From NCBI RefSeq assembly GCF_003947415.1, contig NZ_QHKL01000007.1:248001-312000 (forward strand): a DNA stretch of 64,000 nucleotides, written 5' to 3'. Under the pieces are notes generated by a model, which ran no database searches, was not told where the DNA came from, and was given only the letters and a program-made list of their open reading frames with translations. Both the position numbers and the translations under genes were made by a program. Within the stretch, counting starts at the first letter, position 1. Each line of letters starts with the position of its first letter. Source of the DNA: Amycolatopsis sp. WAC 01376. GTDB lineage: Bacteria; Actinomycetota; Actinomycetes; Mycobacteriales; Pseudonocardiaceae. Shown here piece after piece: positions 33,175 to 42,040 of this stretch.

Positions 33175-35743
33175 GGATCAACTCCGCGGTCCGGGCGGTG
33201 CGCACCGAGCGCATCGCGATCCAGCCGGCCAGCGCCACGACGAGCACACCGACGGCGAGAACGGTCAAAGCGAGCGGGGTCGGGTCGGGCAGCGCCGACT
33301 GCGGCGGGAGGAAGGTCGCCGGATCGAAGCGCGGCACCGAAAGCCCCGCGACCGAGACACCGCAGACGACACCGATGACCACGGCGAGCCCGCTGAGCGC
33401 GCCCAGTTCCATCAGATGACTCGCCAGCAGGGCACGCGGCCGCATCCCCATCCGCAGCACCAGCGCCCCGGCCAGCGCGTTCTGGCGCCGGCGGACTTCG
33501 ACCGCGACCAGCAGCGACACCACCGCCACCACCCCGAGCACGGCACCGAGCAGGGCCATGAACGAGAACGTCCAGGACACGACGTAGAACGGGAGCGCGT
33601 CGAGTGCCGACTCACGGGTGACGCGGTTGACCGCCGTCGCCACCCCCACGGAGCTCAGCGCCTCGGTCACCTGGGTCATCGACGAGCTCGACAGCACGCT
33701 CCACTTGGGCACGCCGCGCAGCTGCGCGGCGCCGAGCGAATCCCGCGAGATCACGTACCCGGCCTTGGTGCCGATGATCGGGAACATCGGCAGTTCGCCG
33801 ATCGCCCTGGCATCCCCGAGGCCGGCGGGCAGCGCGGTCTTCCTGGCGGCGTCGCTGCCGATCCTGATCGCCGGCACACCGGCGCCGGCGCTGGACAGGC
33901 CGCTCAGCAACCGGTCGACCTCGGCGCCGTCGAGCGGGCCGAGCGTGGCGGCGCGCCGGAACGTTCGCGGGTCCACGACCAGCACGACATTGCCGGTCCC
34001 GGTCAGTTCGCCGACGATCGTGGTGGTGTCGCCGACCGAGTCGGGCAGCCGGACCTGGCCGGTGCCGACAACGCTTTCGGTGTCGACCCTGGTCTCTGCC
34101 CCGACGAAGATGGCCGACTTCGTTTGCAGCGCCTCTTCCTGGCCGCGGGCGATACCGATCCCGGTCGCCAGTGTCCCGATGGCCAGCGTGCCGATCACGA
34201 GGACACCGGTGACCGGCGCGCGGGCGCTGGCGAGCCGCCGGATGGCCAGTTGCAGCGCCGGCCGGGACCACAGCCGCGCGCGATGCGACGCATGCAAAGC
34301 GAGCCAGGCCAGCCGTGCGGCGATGAGCCCGACGGTGAGCACGACGAACACCGGATACGTGAGCGCCAGCGGGTCGACCTGGGGGAGCGGGTTGCCGATC
34401 CGGGACCCCTTGCTGTAGTCGACCAGCCGGTTCCAGCCGAGCAGGGCGACCGCGGCGGTGAGCAGTTCCCACGGGAAGAACGCCAGGATCTTCACCCGAC
34501 GGCGTCCTCCCGAGCGGACGCGGCCGAGTTCGAACTCCCGATGGGTGCGGACCGCGATCACCCCGGCGAGCAGCGCGAGCGAGACGAGGAGGATCGCGGC
34601 CGCGACGAGTGACCCCCACACCATCGACCCGTCGTCCAGTTCACCTGGTGGTCCGTACACCCCGAGCAACAGCCGGGCGAGGACGCCGCCCGCCACTCCA
34701 CCGGCGACGATGGGGACCCCGAGTTCGGCGACCGCGAGCAGGCCCAGCGCGCCCGGGCCGCTGCCCCGGGCGGACAGCAACCGCAGCTGCGGGTGCCGCC
34801 GCTGGTACCACTGCAACGCGACGGTGCCGATTCCCGCGCAGCCGACCAGGATGCTGATGGCCGCGAGCGGCAGGATCGAGATCAGGACATTCGATTCGGC
34901 CTGGTTGCTGATCTCCACCGAACGCTCGAACGGCAGCGAGCCGACGATCGCGTCACCGAGGCCTCGGGCACCCAGATCCGCCTTGACCGAGGCGATGAGG
35001 GCTTTCGAACGTTCCTGCAGGTCTTCGGCCTCGCTCACGGTCTTGGGAGGAGCCTCGTAGAACGACAGGTGCAGTGTCTTGATCACCGGGACGCCCAGTG
35101 CGCGGACCGTGTCGTCGAAGGTCTTCCCGTCGGTGGCGAACATGACCGAGTCGAGCGGGTCGTTGGCGAGCCTGCTGACGACGGCGTTCCGCTGCTGCGA
35201 GCACCACCAGCGCGGCGCCGGGTCGGCGAGGTCGCGGTACAACCCGGTCACCGGGGGCAACGGGGTGCCGCGGATGCTCGGCGTGGTCCCGGTTTTGATC
35301 CCTTCGGCCCCGGCCACGACGGTGCCGAGCCAGAATCCGGCGGCAGCCGACCCGTCCGTCAGATTGAGATGGCCGGGCAGAGCCTGATCCCGGTGTGCGA
35401 GAACGACCTTGTAGTTCGGGTCGCCGTTGAACTCGGTGCCGGTGAGGTACGGCGTGTACCGGGAGGTGACCGGCGCGGCGAAACCGTGCGCCGGGGCGTT
35501 GCGGCGGACCGAGTCGACCACCTGCGGAGCGACCGCGGCGGGGACGTTGTCCTTGCTGAAGACGGGGCCGTAGTAGTCCGGGCACGCGATGCCGGACTGG
35601 TACGTCACCGCGGCGCCGCCCGCGGCCGAGGCCTGCAGGATGGCTGCGGTGCCGAGGAAACAGGCAAGTAAGGCGGTCACCGCTGCGATGATCAAAGTCA
35701 GAGGACTGGTCAGTGCCGCCCTCGGAGCCGCTCGCCACGGCAT
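33167..35743 (-). CDS. FtsX-like ABC transporter permease
   Basis: An ~858-residue permease. One hydrophobic helix follows the N-terminus (SPLTLIIAAVTALLACFLG), then a large extracytoplasmic domain of about 230 residues, then groups of helices near 280-430, 470-540 and at the C-terminus: the doubled MacB/FtsX layout. I prefer ATG 35743 (AGGGTGAC just upstream); an in-frame ATG at 35785 lacks a binding site. It probably exports a lipid, peptide or antibiotic, or acts as a mechanotransducer at the cell surface. Substrate unknown. Operon with two ATPases. Confidence 0.82.
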   Translation of the reverse strand: MPWRAAPRAALTSPLTLIIAAVTALLACFLGTAAILQASAAGGAAVTYQSGIACPDYYGPVFSKDNVPAAVAPQVVDSVRRNAPAHGFAAPVTSRYTPYLTGTEFNGDPNYKVVLAHRDQALPGHLNLTDGSAAAGFWLGTVVAGAEGIKTGTTPSIRGTPLPPVTGLYRDLADPAPRWWCSQQRNAVVSRLANDPLDSVMFATDGKTFDDTVRALGVPVIKTLHLSFYEAPPKTVSEAEDLQERSKALIASVKADLGARGLGDAIVGSLPFERSVEISNQAESNVLISILPLAAISILVGCAGIGTVALQWYQRRHPQLRLLSARGSGPGALGLLAVAELGVPIVAGGVAGGVLARLLLGVYGPPGELDDGSMVWGSLVAAAILLVSLALLAGVIAVRTHREFELGRVRSGGRRRVKILAFFPWELLTAAVALLGWNRLVDYSKGSRIGNPLPQVDPLALTYPVFVVLTVGLIAARLAWLALHASHRARLWSRPALQLAIRRLASARAPVTGVLVIGTLAIGTLATGIGIARGQEEALQTKSAIFVGAETRVDTESVVGTGQVRLPDSVGDTTTIVGELTGTGNVVLVVDPRTFRRAATLGPLDGAEVDRLLSGLSSAGAGVPAIRIGSDAARKTALPAGLGDARAIGELPMFPIIGTKAGYVISRDSLGAAQLRGVPKWSVLSSSSMTQVTEALSSVGVATAVNRVTRESALDALPFYVVSWTFSFMALLGAVLGVVAVVSLLVAVEVRRRQNALAGALVLRMGMRPRALLASHLMELGALSGLAVVIGVVCGVSVAGLSVPRFDPATFLPPQSALPDPTPLALTVLAVGVLVVALAGWIAMRSVRTARTAELIRA

Positions 35744-35890
35744 TGTCACCCTGGGCCCGCCGGGAGCCCCCCACCTCACCCGCATGGATACGCACGCTAC
35801 CGGTCGGGGCGCTTTGGCGACAGAAAGAAATCACCGTTTGTTGCTGACGTGAAGTAAGGCCTGGTCCATTGTGGTGATACGGGTGCACGC

Positions 35891-38800
35891 CTACTGACTG
35901 TCCGTCACCAAGTGATCGACCGGTGTCCTCTCGCCCGCCGCGTGCTCCGCCGAGAATGCGGTTTCTCCGAGCGCCGCCATCACGACGCCGGTGATCCGGT
36001 CGACGTCGCCACGTTCCCCCTTCGGCAGGGGAGCGCCCACCGATCGCCGCGAAGCCGCCGCGGCACCCAGCAGCCGCGCGGCCGCGTGATACGAGCCGGC
36101 TGCCGCCTCCGCCCCGGCCAGACCTTCCAAGCCGAGGGCGATCGCGCGGGGATCCTCGCTGTGCCGGGCGATCGCGAGGCCGTCCAGCTGGAGTCGCTTC
36201 GCCTTCGCCGTGTCTCCGCGTTGCTCGGCGATGAACCCGAGCTCGGCGAGGATGAGCGTGCTGCCCGCTTCGGACTCCACGCGGCGATGCCAGTCCAGTA
36301 TGGACAGCAGCCGCTGTTCGGCCTCCTCGAACAGCCCCTGACGTCGCTCGCCGAGCGCGAGCCCTGTCTCGGCGTAGACCTCGCCGGGTTTGAAACCGTG
36401 TTCGACGGCCAACGTCCTGGCCCGCTCGTGGAACTCCTTCGCCCCCTCGAAGTCCCCCGTGAGCAGCGCCGTCCGGCCCAGCCAGGACAGTTTGTAGGCG
36501 ACCTCCGGCCACAGCTCCAGTTCCTCCGCGCGGCGAAGGCTTTCCCGATGGACACGGGCGGCGTGGTCGTAATTCCCGGCTATCGACGCCAGCACGCCGA
36601 CGACGAACGACGCTTGAAGCCAGCCCCAGCGTTCGCCGAGCCCGTCGAAGATCGCGGCGCTTTGAGCGGCGATCCGGCCGGCGCCGGTGAGGTCCCCGCC
36701 GGCGATCAGGTGGGTTGCCCTGTCGCTGAGCGCGGCCGCGGCGCTCCAGTCTTCACCGATGTCGCGGGCGGTTTCCAGCGCGCCGAGGGTGAGCTTCTCG
36801 GCCCGGCACAGGTCGCCGATCGTGGACCACGCGTAGCCGAGGAACCACAGCGTCCGTGCCCGCGCGACGGGATCGGAGATGCCCCACACTGCGTCCTCCG
36901 CCGCGCCCTCGGTGCAGGTGCCGTCGAGGACGGCGATGCCGGTGCTCCAGCCCAGAGCCTGCGCGTACTCGTCGCCGGCGTCGATCTCCGTGTCGAGTAC
37001 CAGGTTCAGCGAACGACGGGCCTCGCTGAGCCGTCCGCGGAGGAACCAGAACCAGGTCGTCGCGTTCACCAGCCGCAACGCGAGCCGGTGTTCTCCCAGC
37101 CTCAGCAGCGTTTCCAGGGCACGCCGGGTGTTGGCGCCCTCGGCGTCCAGCCGGTCGAGCCAGCGCCGCTGCTCCTTCCCACGCAGCCCCGTGTCACCGC
37201 GTTCGGCGAGTTCGACGTGGAAACGGGCATGCCGCAAGGACAGTTCGTCGAGTTCGCCCGCCCGTTCGGCGTGTTCGGAGGCATACGCCGAAACGGACTC
37301 CAGCAGCCGGAACCGCGGTTCGCCGGATCTGCCCGGCCTGCTGACCACGAGCGACCTGTCGACGAGCCGGGACACCAGATCCATGACGTCGGCGGCGGCG
37401 ATCCCGCCGCCCGCGCAAACCGACTCGGCCGCGTCGAGCCCGCAGCCTTCGGCGTGGACGGCGAGCCTGCGCAGCACGATCTGCTCGGGCTCGCTCAGCA
37501 GGCTCCAGCTCCAGTCGATCATCGCGCGGAGCGTCTGCTGGCGGCGCGGCCCGCCCCGCCTGCCCGAGGACAGCAGGCCGAACCGGTCGTCGAGGCGGGC
37601 GAGGAGTTCGTGCACGCCGAGCGTCCGCACCCGGGTGGCGGCGAGTTCGAGCGCCAGCGGGATGCCGTCGAGCGTGCGGCAGATCCGGGTGACGACGGCC
37701 GCGTTCTCGGCGTCCAGCGCGAACCCCGGAGCGGCCGCCGCGGCACGGGCGGTGAACAGCCGGACCGCGCTCGATTCCCGCACTGCGGCGAAATCCGCGT
37801 GCTCGGGCAGTTCGAGCGGCGGCACCGCCCAGACGTTCTCCCCGGGCAGGCCGAGCGGTTCCTGGCTGGTGGCGAGCACACGCAGCCGCGGCGCCGCCGC
37901 GAGCAGCCGTTCCACCAGCGCCGCGACCGGTTCGACGACCTGTTCGCAGTTGTCGAGGACGAGCAGGATCTCCTTGTCCCGCAAGGCATCGGCCAGCGAC
38001 TGCGTGACCGACTTCGCCGACGTGGCCTCCTCGCGGAGGTCCAGCACGGCCGCCAGTACGACGGCGACGAGGTCCTCGGGCGGGCACGTCGGGCACTCGA
38101 CGTTGTCCAGGCCCGCGAGCTCGACTAGCCAGGTGCCGTCGGCCATCGCGTGCTTCGACGCGGCCTCGATGGCGAGCCTGGTCTTGCCCACGCCGCCGGG
38201 ACCGGTGAGGGTGACCAGCCGCGTGTCGGTGACGAGCGCGCCGACCTCCTTGACCGCCGTGGTGCGGCCGATCAGTTCGGTGAGTGACTCCGGCAGGTTC
38301 CCGCGCACCGGCTCGGCGGCACGGCCGGGTTCGAGATCCGGACTGCGGGTGAGGATCGCCTGGTGCAGGGCCGCGAGGTCCGGCCCCGGTTCGAGACCGG
38401 ACTCGTCACGCAGACGAGCCCGGAGCTCGGCGTAGGCCTCCAGCGCTTCGCTGTGCCGCCCGGCGGCGTACAAGGCGCGCATCAGCAGGCCGCGGAGCCG
38501 CTCGCGCAACGGATGCCGCGAGACCAGGGCCGCCAGTTCCCCGGTGAGGAGGCCGTGCTCGCCGAGCGAAAGCCGGGCTTCGGCTCTGTCCTCTTCCGCG
38601 AGCAGCCTTTCCTCCTCCAACCGCTGTGCCGCGGCCACGGCGAAGAGTTCGTCCTCGAATCCGGCGTACGCGGGACCTCGCCACAAGGCCAGCGCGTCCG
38701 CCAGCAGCGCGGCCCGCGCGCGCGGATCGACGGAGGCACGGGCGCGGGCGGTGAGCGCGCGGAACCGGTGGACGTCCAGGTCACCGGCCTCGACGGCGAG

Positions 38801-39079
38801 GACGTACCCGGCCGGTTGATGCGTCACGATCTCCCTGGCACCCGGCTCCGCCCGATCCAGCGTGCGGCGCAGCTGGGACACCTTGGTCTGCAGGGTGTTG
38901 CCCGGATTGCCCGGCGGATGCTCACCCCACAGATCGTCCGTCAACGACGACACCGACGCCGCCCTGCCCTCCCGGCTCAGCAGCGCGGCGAGCAGGAGAC
39001 GGACCTTGGCCTCGGGCACGACGACGGGCTCGCCCGCGGTCGTCCACGCGGCGAGCGGTCCCAGCACTCCGAATCGCAC
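35891..39079 (-). CDS. AfsR/SARP-like regulator: winged helix, BTAD, NB-ARC ATPase, TPR
   Basis: A 1062-residue signal-integrating regulator. I start it at GTG 39079 (VRFGVLGPLAAW), where OmpR-type winged-helix domains of this family begin; no Shine-Dalgarno is visible, so it may be leaderless. Order: DNA-binding domain 1-95; bacterial transcriptional activation domain (BTAD) ~100-245; NB-ARC/STAND ATPase with Walker A GPGGVGKT at 293-300 and LLVLDNCEQV; then TPR-like helical repeats to the C-terminus. Such proteins sense a ligand or protein through the TPRs and activate nearby or secondary-metabolite genes. It is divergent from the tandem imine-reductase-like genes, its probable targets; an inverted repeat GGACCACCG/CGGTGGTCC (39097-39105/39153-39161) lies between them. 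Confidence 0.9.
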   Translation of the reverse strand: MRFGVLGPLAAWTTAGEPVVVPEAKVRLLLAALLSREGRAASVSSLTDDLWGEHPPGNPGNTLQTKVSQLRRTLDRAEPGAREIVTHQPAGYVLAVEAGDLDVHRFRALTARARASVDPRARAALLADALALWRGPAYAGFEDELFAVAAAQRLEEERLLAEEDRAEARLSLGEHGLLTGELAALVSRHPLRERLRGLLMRALYAAGRHSEALEAYAELRARLRDESGLEPGPDLAALHQAILTRSPDLEPGRAAEPVRGNLPESLTELIGRTTAVKEVGALVTDTRLVTLTGPGGVGKTRLAIEAASKHAMADGTWLVELAGLDNVECPTCPPEDLVAVVLAAVLDLREEATSAKSVTQSLADALRDKEILLVLDNCEQVVEPVAALVERLLAAAPRLRVLATSQEPLGLPGENVWAVPPLELPEHADFAAVRESSAVRLFTARAAAAAPGFALDAENAAVVTRICRTLDGIPLALELAATRVRTLGVHELLARLDDRFGLLSSGRRGGPRRQQTLRAMIDWSWSLLSEPEQIVLRRLAVHAEGCGLDAAESVCAGGGIAAADVMDLVSRLVDRSLVVSRPGRSGEPRFRLLESVSAYASEHAERAGELDELSLRHARFHVELAERGDTGLRGKEQRRWLDRLDAEGANTRRALETLLRLGEHRLALRLVNATTWFWFLRGRLSEARRSLNLVLDTEIDAGDEYAQALGWSTGIAVLDGTCTEGAAEDAVWGISDPVARARTLWFLGYAWSTIGDLCRAEKLTLGALETARDIGEDWSAAAALSDRATHLIAGGDLTGAGRIAAQSAAIFDGLGERWGWLQASFVVGVLASIAGNYDHAARVHRESLRRAEELELWPEVAYKLSWLGRTALLTGDFEGAKEFHERARTLAVEHGFKPGEVYAETGLALGERRQGLFEEAEQRLLSILDWHRRVESEAGSTLILAELGFIAEQRGDTAKAKRLQLDGLAIARHSEDPRAIALGLEGLAGAEAAAGSYHAAARLLGAAAASRRSVGAPLPKGERGDVDRITGVVMAALGETAFSAEHAAGERTPVDHLVTDSQ

Positions 39080-39162
39080 GAAACCGACGTTAGCGCGGAC
39101 CACCGACAAGACCGTGCGTGGACCCGCAGCGATCCGTGCGCGGGCGGCGTCACGGTGGTCCC

Positions 39163-40038
39163 ATGAGCGAACACGGAAAGACCCCGGTGACGGTACTGGG
39201 GCTGGGCGCGATGGGAACCGCGCTCGTAGAGGCACTACTGGCCGCGGGACATCCGGTCACCGCGTGGAACCGGACCGCGAGCCGCGCCGAGGGCGTGGCG
39301 GCGAAGGGAGCTTCGGTCGCTTCGACCATCTCGGAGGCTCTCGCGGCGAACGAGATCGTGATCGCCTGCCTGCTCGACTACGACTCGGTGCACGAAGTCC
39401 TCGACCCGGTCGCGGCCGAGCTCGCGGGACGGCAGCTGATCAACCTGACCAACGGCACCCCCGGCCAGGCACGCGAAATGGCCGCCTGGGCCGAAGAGCT
39501 GGGCGCGGCGTACCTGGACGGCGGGATCATGGCGGTCCCGCCGATGATCGGCACTCCCGCGGCGTTCATCTTCTACAGCGGATCGGGCACCGTCTTCGGC
39601 CACGCCCGCACCGCGCTCGACACCTTCGGCGGCGCCAACTACCTCGGCGCCGACCCCGGACTGGCACCACTGCACGACATCGCGCTGCTCAGCGGGATGT
39701 ACGGGTACTTCATCGGCGTCATCCAGGCGTACGCGCTCGTCGGCTCGGCTGGAGTCAAGGCGCGGGAATTCGCGCCGCTGCTCCGCGGCTGGATCGACGC
39801 GATGAGCGGCTTCCTGGAGCGCTCGGCCGAACAGATCGACGACGGCGACTACCTGACCGACGTCGTGTCGAACATCGGGATGCAGGCCGCCGCCTACCCG
39901 AACCTGGCGCAGGCGGCGGAGGACCAGGGCATCAGCGCGGAGTTGCTCACGCCGCTCCAGTCGCTGATGGACAAACGAGTCGCCGACGGACACGGCGCCG
40001 AAGACCTGATCGGCGTCATCGAACTCCTCAAGAAGTAA
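39163..40038 (+). CDS. Imine-reductase-like NADPH-dependent oxidoreductase (copy 2)
   Basis: A 291-residue member of the 6PGDH/beta-hydroxyacid dehydrogenase superfamily: VTVLGLGAMG cofactor loop, WNRTASRAEG (Asn-Arg-Thr of NADPH-using imine reductases), then a helical dimerisation half with FFERSAEQ-like and GHGAEDLI segments. ATG 39163 is the first start after the divergent promoter. It is followed after 11 bp by a homologue; the two may form a heterodimer or act on related substrates. Reduction of C=N bonds is suggested by family, not proven. Confidence 0.82.
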   Translation: MSEHGKTPVTVLGLGAMGTALVEALLAAGHPVTAWNRTASRAEGVAAKGASVASTISEALAANEIVIACLLDYDSVHEVLDPVAAELAGRQLINLTNGTPGQAREMAAWAEELGAAYLDGGIMAVPPMIGTPAAFIFYSGSGTVFGHARTALDTFGGANYLGADPGLAPLHDIALLSGMYGYFIGVIQAYALVGSAGVKAREFAPLLRGWIDAMSGFLERSAEQIDDGDYLTDVVSNIGMQAAAYPNLAQAAEDQGISAELLTPLQSLMDKRVADGHGAEDLIGVIELLKK

Positions 40039-40049
40039 AGGAAAACACA

Positions 40050-40910
40050 ATGATCACACTGATCGGGCTCGGCCCGATGGGACAGGCCATGGTCCGGGTA
40101 CTCCTGGAGAACGGCCACGGAGTGACCGTCTGGAACCGCACGGCCGCCCGCGCGGACGGCGTGGTGGCGGCCGGTGCCGTTCGCGCCGAGACGCCGGCGG
40201 ACGCGGTGTCGGCATCGGAGCTGGTGCTGCTGAGCCTCACCGACTACGCGGCGATGTACGACATCCTCGGCAAGGCCGAGGACGCCTTGGCTGGCAAGGT
40301 GATCGTCAACCTCAGCTCGGACACCCCGGAGAAGACCCGCGAAGCAGCCGACTGGGTCAAGGCCCGGGGCGCGCAGTTCGTCGCGGGTGGCGTCATGGTG
40401 CCGGCCCCGCTGGTGGGCAAGGAGGAGGCGTACGTCTTCTACAGCGGCCCCACCGACGTGTTCGAGAAGTATCGGGACATCCTGGCGCTGATCGGACGGG
40501 CGGACTTCCTCGGCGAAGACGTCCGGCTGGCACAGCTGTTCTACCAGGCGCAGCTGGACATCTTCCTGAACGCGCTTTCGGCGTTCCTGCACGCGACCGC
40601 GCTCATCCGCTCGGCCGGAGTGCCGATCGCGAAGTTCCTCCCGTACGCCAAGGAGAACTACGCGATGATGGACTTCTACCTGGAAGCCGCGGCGGAGCAG
40701 GTCGAGAAGGGCGAGCACCCTGGCGACGAGGCCAACGTGACGATGATGGGCGCGTCCGCCGACCACATCGTGCAGGCGAGCCGCGACGCCGGGATCGACG
40801 TCGTCCTGCCGGAGGCGATCAAAGCGCACTACGACCGGGCGATCGCCGCGGGACACGGGCGCAGCTCGTGGACCAGCCTTTACGAGGTCATCAAGGAAGG
40901 GCGCGAGTAG
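40050..40910 (+). CDS. Imine-reductase-like NADPH-dependent oxidoreductase (copy 3)
   Basis: A 286-residue homologue of the preceding gene with GLGPMG and WNRTAARADG at the cofactor site. ATG 40050 follows AAAGGAAA, 11 bp after the previous stop, so they are co-transcribed. Its C-terminal domain carries an acidic stretch (LEAAAEQVEKGEHPGDEAN) as in copies 1 and 2. Substrate unknown. Confidence 0.82.
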   Translation: MITLIGLGPMGQAMVRVLLENGHGVTVWNRTAARADGVVAAGAVRAETPADAVSASELVLLSLTDYAAMYDILGKAEDALAGKVIVNLSSDTPEKTREAADWVKARGAQFVAGGVMVPAPLVGKEEAYVFYSGPTDVFEKYRDILALIGRADFLGEDVRLAQLFYQAQLDIFLNALSAFLHATALIRSAGVPIAKFLPYAKENYAMMDFYLEAAAEQVEKGEHPGDEANVTMMGASADHIVQASRDAGIDVVLPEAIKAHYDRAIAAGHGRSSWTSLYEVIKEGRE

Positions 40911-40943
40911 TCGCCTGACTCACGGCGCGCATTGCCGGTCCGT

Positions 40944-41075
40944 GAGGGCCTCCTTCCCTACTCTCAAGGTAGGGAAGGAGGCCCTCGCTACCCGCCGTCT
41001 CCCGTGATGCCGGGCCCGCGTTCCGTGAAGGCCTCCTTGAGGGACTCTGGGTCCCTCAAGGAGGCCTTCACGGAA
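40944..41075. repeat. Two adjacent family-1 palindromes
   Basis: 40944-40986: GAGGGCCTCCTTCCCTAC / GTAGGGAAGGAGGCCCTC, perfect 18-bp arms. 41021-41075: TTCCGTGAAGGCCTCCTTGAGGGAC type, perfect 25-bp arms. They fill the gap between converging genes; the second overlaps the LysR stop codon at 41068-41070. Bidirectional terminator candidates. Confidence 0.85.
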
Positions 41076-41961
41076 CGTCCCCAACGTCACCCGGCGCCAC
41101 GCCCAGTACGTCCAGGAAAGCTTTCGCGGCCGGAGTGACCGTGGAGCGGTTCCAGACGAGGTGCTCGATCCGCGCGGGCGCGTCCCGGACCGGCACGGTG
41201 ACGACGTCGGTCAGGTTCGGCATGTACTTCGACGGCAGCAGCGCCACACCCAGTCCCTGATGGATGAGCCGCGCCATGAAATCGGCGGCCGTCACCTCGA
41301 AGGCCACCTCCCGCGTGATCCCGGCCGCGGCGAAGGCCTGATCCGTCTGGGCCCGTCCCGCCGATCCGGCGGGGAAATCGACGAAGACCTCGGTCGAAAG
41401 CCGCTTCAAGTCCACTTCGGACTCGACGGCGAGAGGGTGCCCCGGCGCCACCACGGCGATGAGATCGTCGCGGCCCAGTTCGCAGGTGGCCACGCCTTGG
41501 GGCCGGTCGGACACCGGGAGGCCGAGGAACGCGACCTCGATCGCCCCGTCCCTGATCTGCTCCACCAGCTTTTCGCTCGCCCCGACCCGCAGCCCGATCC
41601 GGACGTGCGGATACCGGCCGCGGAAGGTGTGCTGCGCCGCCGGGACGTCGACCGCCGCGACGGTCGGGATGACGCCGACGGTGAGCCGTCCGCGGATCTC
41701 GCCGACGGCCGCGGCGACCTCCGAACCGGCGCGTTCGGCGGCCTCGAGACATTGCCGGGCGGCGGGCAGGAACGCTTCACCCGCGGCGGTCAGTCGCACT
41801 CGGCGGCTCGTGCGCTCGAACAGCCGCGCGCCGAGTTCACGCTCCAGCCGCGCGATCTGGTGACTCAGCGCCGACTGCACGACCAGACAGCGTTCCGCGG
41901 CGCGCGTGAAGCTGTTCGTCTCCGCCACCGCCAGGACGTACCGCATCTGCTGAAGCTCCAT
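41068..41961 (-). CDS. LysR family transcriptional regulator
   Basis: A 297-residue LysR regulator: N-terminal winged helix-turn-helix (MELQQMRYVLAVAETNSFTRAAERCLVVQSALSHQIARLE) and a periplasmic-binding-protein-like effector domain from ~90. ATG 41961 places the operator immediately upstream. The effector is unknown. It is divergent from the EamA exporter/NAD(P)-binding pair and presumably controls them. The final codons and stop lie within the arm of an intergenic palindrome, so its C-terminus (GDVP) is partly repeat-derived. Confidence 0.93.
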   Translation of the reverse strand: MELQQMRYVLAVAETNSFTRAAERCLVVQSALSHQIARLERELGARLFERTSRRVRLTAAGEAFLPAARQCLEAAERAGSEVAAAVGEIRGRLTVGVIPTVAAVDVPAAQHTFRGRYPHVRIGLRVGASEKLVEQIRDGAIEVAFLGLPVSDRPQGVATCELGRDDLIAVVAPGHPLAVESEVDLKRLSTEVFVDFPAGSAGRAQTDQAFAAAGITREVAFEVTAADFMARLIHQGLGVALLPSKYMPNLTDVVTVPVRDAPARIEHLVWNRSTVTPAAKAFLDVLGVAPGDVGDVP

Positions 41962-41963
41962 GT

Positions 41964-41986
41964 ATCCATCTTGAATCACGATGGAT
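41964..41986. promoter_or_regulatory. LysR-type operator
   Basis: ATCCATC-N9-GATGGAT, two bases upstream of the LysR start and 54 bp before the EamA gene. The dyad contains a T-N11-A core, the LysR-family consensus. It probably mediates autoregulation and control of the divergent operon. Confidence 0.7.
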
Positions 41987-42040
41987 CAAGTGACAAACAT
42001 GTGTTGGACTCATTGATCGCCGGCGCCGAAGCTGAGAAGC

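Noticed and set aside
35912..38128. 738-codon + strand frame across the AfsR-like regulator
   Set aside because: Shadow frame; the minus-strand gene has BTAD, NB-ARC and TPR domains.
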